DNA of 64,000 nt, taken from Hericium rajendrae (taxonomy: Eukaryota > Basidiomycota > Agaricomycetes > Russulales > Hericiaceae). Under the pieces are notes generated by a model. It saw nothing but the letters and a program-made list of their open reading frames with translations. It did no database searches and was not told where the DNA came from. Shown in pieces: positions 44,578 through 54,733 of the stretch (position 1 is its first letter; each line of letters begins with the position of its first letter). A program made the position numbers and the translations under genes. The stretch covers positions 3,410,001-3,474,000 of the forward strand of contig CM065880.1 in the NCBI GenBank assembly GCA_033439255.1. The letters run 5' to 3'.

Positions 44578-47500
44578 AGGACCCCTGAGTATCAGTACTG
44601 AGGTCGTTTCATAATCCGGACAGAAAATGAGGATTTGGCCGGTACGGCCGTTTCAAAATCCGGACAAACGGGGGGTTTCGCGTCCGGAGGCTAGTTCAGG
44701 GATCCGGACACCCCAACTCACGCCTGGTGGAGGTCATTTCGTTGTCCGGACAAGGCATCTATCAGGGCCCGCTTGCATTCCGTCCGCCAGCAATCAGCCT
44801 GCCCACATTCCACCCGTCGAGCATGAGCCTGAGAAGCGGGGTGATGTGGAGATCGGCGTGCAAACCAAACGAGGTAATAATGGAGGGCGGGGCATGGACG
44901 GATGCCGCCGGTGAAGTTCACAACCTGTCACAACGCCACCTACAGTATTCATACGACTATGCATTACTGATGTCCCTGCGGCTTCTTGCTCAGGTCAACC
45001 TCGAGCAGCCTGATGTGCATGCGCATATGCGAGTATGAGGGGCGGCAGCGGACAAAATTACTGGGCTTTGGAGGACAGCTTGGGTTTTGGAAACAGGCTT
45101 AGACTTCGCGGACGGCGTGGGTTTAGCACTAGAACTGCATAACTTTTCGCTTTCGGCGTTGAAAATTCCGCTTTGGGCGGCGGATCAGGCTTTCGGCGAT
45201 GTACTTTGGCTTTCAACTTCGACTTTGAAGCACAGACTAGTCTTTTGGGATATTGACTTGTATTTAAACTAGAATTATAGCAAGGAGACATTCCCTTGTA
45301 GGTAACACGCATCTTTGGAAAACATATCCCGTCTGAGTAACGGCTTCAAACGGCCAGCGCGAACTAAACATAGCTTAGTTGCCTCAAACAGTGCCTCAAA
45401 CAGTGCTTTATGTAAGCGGCGTCTCCGGACGGTTCGGCCACAGTATGTTGCGGGATCTCGTACCTCTGATACAGGAGAGAGGTTTTAAAAATGCCACAAT
45501 ATTCAAGCCTTGTAACTCATTAGATTACTGAATGTATGAACTGCAGCCATCTACCGTGTCTAGCAAGCAAAGTATCAACCGTTGCGTGCTCGGCGCAGAG
45601 CGCCGTGACCTGCCACAACGGGAATCAATCGGGATGTGTCCGGCTATTGCCGAAAGCCAAAGCCAAACGGCGGAAGTCAAGCACACCCACACAAGTCAAA
45701 ATTCCATACGAACTTCCAACGCACCAGGCGATCATACTTTTGTCCACTCCTGCACGCTATATGCGAGCTTGCATCTCACTCATCGTAGGGACCTGCACCT
45801 ATGGAATAGACGCTGCACGGTGGTCACGCCCGAGTCCGACTGATATGAGTCGACGACGAGAGGATCAGCAGCGGGCAGAGTTAGGGCAGAAATCGATAAA
45901 GATGCCATACCCCGGGGCATTCAATTATGCCCATTCCCATTTCGGCCTGTCCTCCCGCTCCTCTTCCGTGCCTCCGCGCCTCGATTTTCAACCGCATATT
46001 GCCCATATAGCACAATGGATCTGGCTGCGAGGGGTTCATAGTCTTATAGAGACTCTCTATAAGGGATTTCGCGATTTTTATGATTTTTCGCGATTTTCTG
46101 AGGCCGTTTCGGGAATCCGGACAAAATTGGCCTCGGGGACCTCGAGGCCGTTGTTTATCCGGACGAATTTTGGCCGAAAAAAAAATTGGAATCCGGACAC
46201 CGAATGCGCCAGGCTGAAACGGCCTCTGAACCGATACTCAGGGGTCCTGGCGCATTCGGTGTCCGGATTCCAATTTTTTTTTCGGCCAAAATTCGTCCGG
46301 ATAAACAACGGCCTCGAGGTCCCCGAGGCCAATTTTGTCCGGATTCCCGAAACGGCCTCAGAAAATCGCGAAAAATCATAAAAATCGCGAAATCCCTTAT
46401 AGAGAGTCTCTATAAGACTATGAACCCCTCGCAGCCAGATCCATTGTGCTATATGGGCAATATGCGGTTGAAAATCGAGGCGCGGAGGCACGGAAGAGGA
46501 GCGGGAGGACAGGCCGAAATGGGAATGGGCATAATTGAATGCCCCGGGGGTATGGCATCTTTATCGATTTCTGCCCTAACTCTGCCCGCTGCTGATCCTC
46601 TCGTCGTCGACTCATATCAGTCGGACTCGGGCGTGACCACCGTGCAGCGTCTATTCCATAGGTGCAGGTCCCTACGATGAGTGAGATGCAAGCTCGCATA
46701 TAGCGTGCAGGAGTGGACAAAAGTATGATCGCCTGGTGCGTTGGAAGTTCGTATGGAATTTTGACTTGTGTGGGTGTGCTTGACTTCCGCCGTTTGGCTT
46801 TGGCTTTCGGCAATAGCCGGACACATCCCGATTGATTCCCGTTGTGGCAGGTCACGGCGCTCTGCGCCGAGCACGCAACGGTTGATACTTTGCTTGCTAG
46901 ACACGGTAGATGGCTGCAGTTCATACATTCAGTAATCTAATGAGTTACAAGGCTTGAATATTGTGGCATTTTTAAAACCTCTCTCCTGTATCAGAGGTAC
47001 GAGATCCCGCAACATACTGTGGCCGAACCGTCCGGAGACGCCGCTTACATAAAGCACTGTTTGAGGCACTGTTTGAGGCAACTAAGCTATGTTTAGTTCG
47101 CGCTGGCCGTTTGAAGCCGTTACTCAGACGGGATATGTTTTCCAAAGATGCGTGTTACCTACAAGGGAATGTCTCCTTGCTATAATTCTAGTTTAAATAC
47201 AAGTCAATATCCCAAAAGACTAGTCTGTGCTTCAAAGTCGAAGTTGAAAGCCAAAGTACATCGCCGAAAGCCTGATCCGCCGCCCAAAGCGGAATTTTCA
47301 ACGCCGAAAGCGAAAAGTTATGCAGTTCTAGTGCTAAACCCACGCCGTCCGCGAAGTCTAAGCCTGTTTCCAAAACCCAAGCTGTCCTCCAAAGCCCAGT
47401 AATTTTGTCCGCTGCCGCCCCTCATACTCGCATATGCGCATGCACATCAGGCTGCTCGAGGTTGACCTGAGCAAGAAGCCGCAGGGACATCAGTAATGCA

Positions 47501-47928
47501 TAGTCGTATGAATACTGTAGGTGGCGTTGTGACAGGTTGTGAACTTCACCGGCGGCATCCGTCCATGCCCCGCCCTCCATTATTACCTCGTTTGGTTTGC
47601 ACGCCGATCTCCACATCACCCCGCTTCTCAGGCTCATGCTCGACGGGTGGAATGTGGGCAGGCTGATTGCTGGCGGACGGAATGCAAGCGGGCCCTGATA
47701 GATGCCTTGTCCGGACAACGAAATGACCTCCACCAGGCGTGAGTTGGGGTGTCCGGATCCCTGAACTAGCCTCCGGACGCGAAACCCCCCGTTTGTCCGG
47801 ATTTTGAAACGGCCGTACCGGCCAAATCCTCATTTTCTGTCCGGATTATGAAACGACCTCAGTACTGATACTCAGGGGTCCTAATGCGCCAGGCTGAAAC
47901 GGCCTCTGAACCGATACTCAGGGGTCCT
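44578..47928. mobile_element. E3: 3.35-kb near-perfect palindromic element with 8-bp TSD
   Basis: The arms are 44578-46212 and 46247-47882 (about 1635 bp each, apparently near-identical) around a 34-bp spacer. The termini are AGGACCCCTGAGTATC and its complement. The target duplication is AAGCTACG (44570-44577 and 47929-47936; 9 bp if a T is included). A 46-bp module (AATGCGCCAGGCTGAAACGG..GGGGTCCT) sits both at the centre (46203-46248) and as an extra right end (47883-47928). The motif GTTTCANAATCCGGACA or a variant recurs at least five times per arm. No transposase is encoded; long frames cross the palindrome. Long terminal repeats plus an 8-9 bp duplication suggest a MULE- or hAT-mobilised foldback. 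Confidence 0.82.
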
Positions 47929-47936
47929 AAGCTACG

Positions 47937-48511
47937 CCGTCACTGTCAGGCAGTTGCTCGGCTGCAAATGGACCGCTATCCATACTAGTGCATCATAGAG
48001 GCAGAGATCGCCCGGCAATAACCGGTTTGACTGGTTGTATCACCGTCCAAGAAAGTAAGATGTACTTAAGTACTGTATATGCAAGCATTTGCAAACCCGC
48101 AGAGTCGTCGGCCTCTGGCGCATGTTGACTCGTGATTCGAATTGGTTGGTATTCAAGCCTGAAACTGCGTGGCTGCTATAAGTGAGAGCATAAATATAAG
48201 CATTCTCTTCAATGACCGAAAGACGAGGCATAGAGCTGGCAGAAATGACGGGCTAGCTCGTACGCGGACAACAGTTACGGTTAGAGGACAAGTCATGAAA
48301 TAAGCGCCTACGAGCGCTCCCTAGTGTGCCTCGGAAATTGCCGCAGACCGTCCTGTAGTAGAGTTACCCCATCCATCCACTGACTCAAGTCACAAGTGCA
48401 GCACTAACGTAAACTCGCGCAGACGTGTCTCTAAACGATATGTGCTCACAACATCATAATTAGGTATCAAAAGATCTTGCTAACATAGCTATGCAGGAAA
48501 ATTGCCCTGCC
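47937..48511. other. 3' flank of oxygenase copy 4
   Basis: It aligns with 52212-52739 (CTGTCAGGCAGTTGCTCGGC, GTAAGATGTACTTA). No gene is seen. Confidence 0.5.
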
Positions 48512-49907
48512 TTACGGTCGTATGGCACCCTTCTCACCATCCTCGGAATCCGCGCCTGCAAGATCTGTAACCCGCTCGCTTGCCTTCGGAATGCAAATAG
48601 TCAGTACCACCTCGCCATATTTCCATTCCGCCTGAGCTTCGTTTCCATAAGCGATGAAGTTCGTCTTGAAACCGGTTGCGGACCGCGATGGCGAGTTGGC
48701 CCAGACGATGGTCTTCTTAATCTTGTCTCTGCCTTCGGTATACACGCATAGGCCTCTGTAGTGTTTCTTCAGCACCCAGATCAGGCTCATGTCATAGACA
48801 CTGCCAATGTCATGGGGAACTCGCGGGCAGATGATATGTTTGATGTTGTCATCGTCATCCATGATATCATAAAAGAGATACACTTGCGTCTCGAGCGATA
48901 GCGACTTGGCGACGCGCAGAATCGTAGCGTCGCTGCCTTTGAGAAGCTTCGGAATATGCTGCAACGTATCGTGGACCGGATACACGTGCCGCAGGCCGAA
49001 GCCTACCAAGCCGCCCTCCGGGAGGAAGGTCCGATCCGCAAGCAGAGTCTTGAGTTCCTTCGTAATGGGTTCATCTGACTGATGAATGGTAGTCGGAGAC
49101 ATGGATGGGGAGCTGTCCGACGTTTCGGTGCCGATATCACCGTAATATAGATTGAAGGTGAGGGTGACGCGGTGGCCGGACTCGACGAGCTTGACTTCGT
49201 GCTCAACGTCGCTGAACAACGAGACGAAGCCGACGGAGGACTGCGACTGCTCTGCGCACAAATTGGCTGAATCGACTATCCATTCTTCGTCTTTCAGCCG
49301 AAGGAGAAGGGAGCCGCCCGTATGCGGTGTCGGGAAGAAGAGAACAAGGGACCCAAACATGCTGTCGCTGCGTGGAGTATCCATGTGCGTCTTGAAGAAT
49401 GAGCCCTTATCTGGGTGATGCCAAGGTCAGGAGGCGTCGAGTCCCGCGGATGACGGACGTACCATAGACATTCAGCTTATACAGTTCGACCTCGATGGGT
49501 CGTTTCGAGTCCTTGCCTTCGAGCAGGTCATCGCGAATGCTTTTCAAGATCTCCGTCCGCTCGGGAACGATTGGCGTTGCGAAGTGCGACGTGTCCATCT
49601 TTCCAGCCTTGCGATACGTCTCGTCCAGTACATCTTCACTATTGACGCCAAACGTCGCACGATCACAGGCCTCAGATAGAGCTATGAGTTGTTCGGAGGT
49701 AGCATGGAGGAGGTCGAGGGAACTGTCGAGCCGAAGTTCATAAGCGTCCTCAGAATCACTGGCAGAAACATACTGAGTGCTATCGGCCGTCCGGTAGTAT
49801 AGCATGAAATGCTCTGCAGGCAGCCGAAGGGTGCCGCTGACATACGGCGGCCTGTGGACGATCGCGTTGTTAAGAGGCTGAAGAATGGGATCAATGGTGA
49901 TGGACAT
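48512..49907 (-). CDS. 2OG-Fe(II) oxygenase-like protein, copy 4 (447 aa)
   Basis: Two exons, 49907-49463 and 49410-48512, with a 52-bp intron; 448 codons in phase. The N-terminal intron found in copies 2, 3 and 6 is absent. Motifs: NNAIVHRPPYVSGTLRLP, CDRATFGVNSEDVLDETYRK, His157/Asp159 in FFKTHMDTPRS, His219 in FSDVEHEVKL and Arg229 in SGHRVTLTFN. All residues expected for Fe(II) and 2-oxoglutarate binding are present. It is a tandem copy of copy 5, made together with the 3' part of URB1. A TATA-like ATAAAAG lies about 50 bp before the ATG. The substrate is unknown. Confidence 0.85.
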
Positions 49908-50473
49908 GTTGGCAAAGACCGAATTAGCTGGGGAAAGGTGCAAAAGGCCTGACGCTTTTATGGCGGCATGCTTGAAGACAGCATGGACTATGCATGGTTG
50001 GAACGCCTCGTTGGTTTGGGGAGCCGTAGGCTCATTTGAGCGACGCCGAAACCAGGGGAGTCATTTTGTGTGAGAACACGGTCCTGGGCCTCGGATAAGG
50101 ACTGCCTGGTACGTATAAAGTGACGAGAACACGGTCTTTGGTCAGGTTGACGAAATGCGGTAATAATAGAATTCAAAACGTCTTAAGATCTTAACTCTGC
50201 CCACTCACCGATCATATTACCGCGTGTAAGTACACATGTTTCGCCAGCACTACTGCAGCATGATAGCTGAGCGCCGAACCACGGCAGTCATGCAACACCC
50301 CCGGAGTCAGAACAGTATCGTGGCTGGGAGTGGCCAATTCCCTGGTCCCATCTGCCTCCCAACGGACTGGACAGCGGGCATTGACTCGGAGGTCCTTAGC
50401 ACCTCGCGACTGGCGCCATAAGGCACCTAAATTCAAATCTCGGCACGAGTCGGCGAGACGAGCACAGGGTATC
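49908..50473. other. 5' flank of oxygenase copy 4 and 3' flank of the URB1 fragment
   Basis: It aligns with 54157-54733 (TCATTTT..GTGAGAACACGG, TCATGCAAC..CCCCGGAGTCAGAAC). It contains the oxygenase promoter. No gene is seen. Confidence 0.5.
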
Positions 50474-52128
50474 CTAAAGATCTATAGAATATGAACTCGT
50501 CACCAGGCTTATTACCTCTTCTCTTGTCCACTCTGCAACCTCGCTGGTGCCACCTGTAAGCGACCGCCACAGCAACATCCGCGAGGTCAACGCATCCCAT
50601 GTTGCATCCTTCTTCTCTAGAGTCATCGCTGTTCGCCAAAGGGCTTCAATGGACTGGCCCCAAGTCGCGACGGAATCGCAATCAGCATCAGACTCCTTGT
50701 CCTGCAGCGTGTACGTGTTATGAGGTGACGGCAAGTTATGCGCCTGCGGTGGATGGACGGGACTTCCCGGTGACAAAATGGTTTTCTCCAGGCGAGCGAA
50801 GGAACCAAGAGATTTGGACAGGAGCGCTGGCATGCTGGGCACAGACGGGCCTGGCAATAAACTGAGCCGGAGAAGGACCTGCGAGATCGATGCCAGAAGG
50901 CTCAACGACGGGCTCGCTGTCAAGAAAGGTTGTTCAAGGTGTGATACATCCCGAGCTGTATTGTTACATACCGGTAGCGTCCATGAGAATAGTCAAACAC
51001 CGGCCGACTGCTGTTCGCCACTGACTGGCTGTAGCGGATTCAATCTTCGAAGGGTCAACCACGAGCAGGATGTTCTCAATGATCTTCAACCAGAGCGCGT
51101 TCTCGCTCCCTTTCGCAGATTGAATGACCATTTCGATCCAGGTCAGCAGCGCCGATTTGAGCAAAAGGTGTGTCGCTATGCGTCTACTGCTCGTCAAGTT
51201 GAGAAGATCTGCCCGACGATAAGCTCTAGAAATTGGATGAAGGCTATTATACGTACTTCGAGCACACCATTTCTGAGCGTTCGATCTGACTCTGTGCTTT
51301 GCCAGATACTCGCCAGCAGATCCCATGTATGCCTTCGCTGAAATATTCTCCATTCTTCCGAGCCAGCACCAAGCATTGCATCCGCCAGGAACTTCAATAT
51401 CCAGCCGCGCTCTTTCTTCCAGTCATCAGTGCTGCTGTAGAGCATGTTGTAGAGCATCGGAATGTCGGTGGTGTTCACCTCCGGTCGCTGGAGTAAGAAT
51501 CGTGCGGTCAACGGATATGTGAAATTGGCGGGGTAGAATACCCCGCGTAGAGCATGGGCGAGGAGCATCGTGAATGACGGCAGACGATGGACCTCGCCAT
51601 AGGAGTCGCTAGGAAGAGCGTTCCTGACGAGATTGAAGATATACGAGACATGAGGCTTTTCTTGCATGTCGGTGTCCTAAACATTCATGATATATGGTTA
51701 GTGGATGCTCCGAAAATCTGGAAGCGCGCTTACCTCGACAGCCCTGCCAATGGCTGCAATCTGAGTTAATGCCATCTCGCGGAGCATGTCATCCTTTGAG
51801 GACAACGAGCAAATAAAAAGGCTGACGACGTTTCTGCGGAAGACCTGCACCTAGTCGAGTGCAGAAGTCGGCTGGATCGTAGAGTTAGCTGTTTGTTGTA
51901 GCCGACGGCGCTGTGGTCGCATCAAGTCCCTGCACCGTCCTCCACCATAAGAATGTCATGCACGAATGGAATACTTGGCTGGGATCCACACTTGACAAGG
52001 CCTCACGTGCATCGTTAGAGGGAAGGCCCCCTGACGATGACCATCTTGCCAACAGAGATGCTACAGACGACTTGCGTGTCTCCTCGAAGAGCTGGGAGAT
52101 ACTAAAGAGGCGGCGATCTGACCTACTC
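50474..52128 (-). pseudogene. partial duplicate of the URB1 3' region
   Basis: The sequence corresponds to the last exons of URB1 (54734-56428), with PHVSYIFNLVRNALPSDSYG, DWKKERGWILKFLADAMLG, RRHTWDLLASIWQSTESD and TASPSLSLLASISQVLLRL. It has no 5' part. Near 51850 the Trp of SALDWVQ is a stop, and a block of about 47 bp present at 56128-56175 is missing. It is a dead copy, clearly made by the same duplication that copied the oxygenase gene. Confidence 0.85.
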
Positions 52129-52739
52129 TAGAAACGCTGTGGAATACAGATTGGTCCGATGGATTACCGAGGCACCTTCAATACGACGTGTGAGCTCCGC
52201 ATATCAGGACAAGCCATGCTGTCAGGCAGTTGCTCGGCTGCAGATGGGCTGCCACCCATTTTGCATCACCGAAACCGAGATCGCTCAGCGATGTCGACGA
52301 CTGACTTGACTTGTTGTGTAACCTGTCCAAGGGGGTAAGATGTACTTATTTACAAGCATTCGTAAACCAGTATCGTCAGTCTCAAGGTGTGTTGACTTGT
52401 GTTTCGGACTAGTTGGCGTTCGAGCTCAAACCAGTACGGCTGCTGTAAGCTGAAGCATAAATATTAGTACGCATTTCAACGACGTGAGCCATTGTAAGAC
52501 TAGACATAGAGCTGGCAGGGAAGATCATCCAGCGACAACATCGAGGTTGAGAGAAAGTAGGGAAGCGCAGTAAGCGCCCATGAGCGTTCCCCTCTTCCTG
52601 CCTCGGAGATTGCCGCACACCCTCTTGCAGTGAAAAGTTGCCCGTTCATCTACTGAAGTACTGGAGACTCGGACAGTCATGCGTTTGGATGGTATATTTA
52701 CGCTACCAACAGAGATAACAAAAGATTTCATCAATGCTA

Positions 52740-54156
52740 TTATGCTGAAAAATCCTCCTGCCTCACGGTCGCATCACCTTCCTCGCATTGCTCGTCTGCA
52801 AGATCTGGAATCCGTTCGCTCGCCTTTGGGATACAGATGGTGAGAATCATCTCGCCGTAAACCCAATCCGCCTGGGCTTCATTTCCGTAAGCGATGAAGT
52901 CCGTCACGTAGTTTGTTGCGGTGCGCGATGGCGAATTGGCCCATACGATGGTCTTCTCAATCTTGACATCGTCGTCGTCGTCGTCGTTATACACGAACAT
53001 GCCTCTATAGTATTCTTTCAGTACCCAGACGAAACTCATCTCGTGCACATTGCCAACATCGTGCGGGACTCTTGGGCAGATGAGATGTGTCGTATTGCCA
53101 TCGTCGTCCGTGATATTGTAAAAGAGATACACTTGCGTCTCAAGGGATAAGGCCTTAGTGACACGCAGAATCGTAGCATCGCTGCCTTTGAGGAGCTTTG
53201 GAATGTGTTGCAACGTGTTGTGGACCGGATACACGTGCCGTAGGCCGAAGCCCACCAAGCCGCCCTCCGGGAGGAAGGTCCGATCCGCAAGCAGAGTCTC
53301 GAGTTCCTTCGTAACGGGTTCGTCTGACTGCTGGATAGTAGTCGGAGACATGGACGGGGAGTCATCCGACGTTTCGGTGTCAATATCACCGTAATATAGA
53401 TTGAAGGTGAGGGTGACGCGGTGGCCGGACTCGATGAGCTTGACCTCGTGCTCAACGTCGCTGAAGAATGAGACGAAGCCGACGGAGGACCGTGACTGCT
53501 CTGCGCACAATTTGGCTGAATCGACTGTCCATTCTTCGTCTTTCAACCGAAGGACAAGGGAACCGCCCGCATGCGCTGTCGGGAAGAAGAGAACGAGGGA
53601 CCCAAACATGCTGTCGCTGCGTGGAGTATCCATGTGCGCCTTGAAGAATGAGCCCTTATCTAGATGATGCCATGGTCAGGAGGCATCGATTCCCGCGGGT
53701 GATGGACGTACCATAGACGTTGAGCTTATACAGTTCGACCTCGATGGGTCGTTTCGAGTCCTTGCCTTCGAGCAGGTCATCGCGAATGCTTTTCAGGATC
53801 TCCGTCCTCTCGGGAACGATTGGCGTCGAGAAGTGTGACGTGTTTATCTTTCCAGCCTTACGGTACGTTTCGTCGAGCACGTCCTCGCTATTAACGCCAA
53901 ACGTCGCACGGTCACAGGCCTCCGATAGAGCTATGAGCTGTTCGGGGGTAGCATGAAGGAGGTCAATGACACTGTCGAATTGGAGTTCATAAGCATCCCC
54001 AGAATCATCGGTGGAAACATACTGAGCGCTACTGGCCGTCCGATAGTAGAGCATAAAGTGCTCTGCAGGTAGCGGAAAGGTGCCGCTGACATATGGCGGC
54101 CTGTGGACGATCGCGTTGTTCAGAGGCTGAAGAATGGGATCAATGGTGATGGTCAT
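52740..54156 (-). CDS. 2OG-Fe(II) oxygenase-like protein, copy 5 (454 aa)
   Basis: Two exons, 54156-53712 and 53659-52740, with a 52-bp intron; 455 codons in phase. It is very close to copy 4 but has a longer Asp run (NDDDDDDVKIEK) and a different C-terminus. Catalytic residues are His157/Asp159 (FFKAHMDTPRS), His219 (FSDVEHEVKL) and Arg229 (SGHRVTLTFN). It probably hydroxylates an unknown small molecule or protein side chain using Fe(II), oxygen and 2-oxoglutarate. TATAAA lies at 54203-54208 on the minus strand, 47 bp before the ATG. It lies tail-to-head with URB1 on the same strand. Confidence 0.87.
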
Positions 54157-54202
54157 GTTGGCAAAGGCCAGTTAGCTGGAGAATGGCGCCCAAGACTTGA
54201 TG

Positions 54203-54208
54203 TTTATA
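54203..54208 (-). promoter_or_regulatory. TATA box of oxygenase copy 5
   Basis: TATAAA lies 47 bp upstream of the start codon. Copies 2, 3, 4 and 6 have a TATA-like motif at a similar distance, which supports a real core promoter element. Confidence 0.5.
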
Positions 54209-54733
54209 TGGCGACACGCCAGGAGACAGCATGGATTGTGCATGCTGAGAACATGCGGTGACTCTGAGGAACCGTACGTTCACTTGAGCGAGGCCGAACC
54301 CAAGGGAGTCATTTTCTGTGAGAACACGGCCCTGGGCTTCGGATGACGACTGTCTGCCTCGTGTAAGATGACGGATATGTGGTCTTCGGTGTTCTGGCTA
54401 GATGTGGACGAAATGTTGTAATGGTAAAACTCAAAGCGTCTTGGATCTTACCTCTGCTCACTCACCGATCGTATTACCGTGTGTTAGTTTACGTACTATC
54501 GTAGCATGATCGCTGAGCACTGGTACTGAGCGCCGAACCACGGCAGTCATGCAACATCCCCGGAGTCAGAACAACACTATGGCTGGGGATGGCCAACGGC
54601 TGGTTCCATCTGTCTCGCTTGTTTTCCGGTGAGTTTAAGAACGGGCGTTGACTCGAAGCACCTCGCGACTGACGCGATAAAGCATCTAAATTCAAATTTC
54701 GATACGAGTCGGTGAGACGAGCACTGGGATATC

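Larger units (their letters stand above)
44520..52128. repeat. tandem segmental duplication, left copy (interrupted by E3)
   Basis: With E3 removed this ~4.25-kb segment aligns end to end with 52170-56428. Both carry an oxygenase gene on the minus strand and URB1 3' sequence. The left copy ends at CGATCTGACCTA near 52128, matching 56428. Confidence 0.8.

Noticed and set aside
45536-46381. 281-codon frame through the centre of E3
   Set aside because: It crosses the palindrome, so its two halves are reverse-complement related; no protein features.
16616-47928. Assembly artefact as the explanation of the three large palindromes
   Set aside because: E1 and E2 have unique centres, E1 has unequal arms, all are flanked by short direct repeats, and E1 and E3 interrupt sequence whose uninterrupted paralog is in the window. 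Long reads would still be decisive, most of all for E3.
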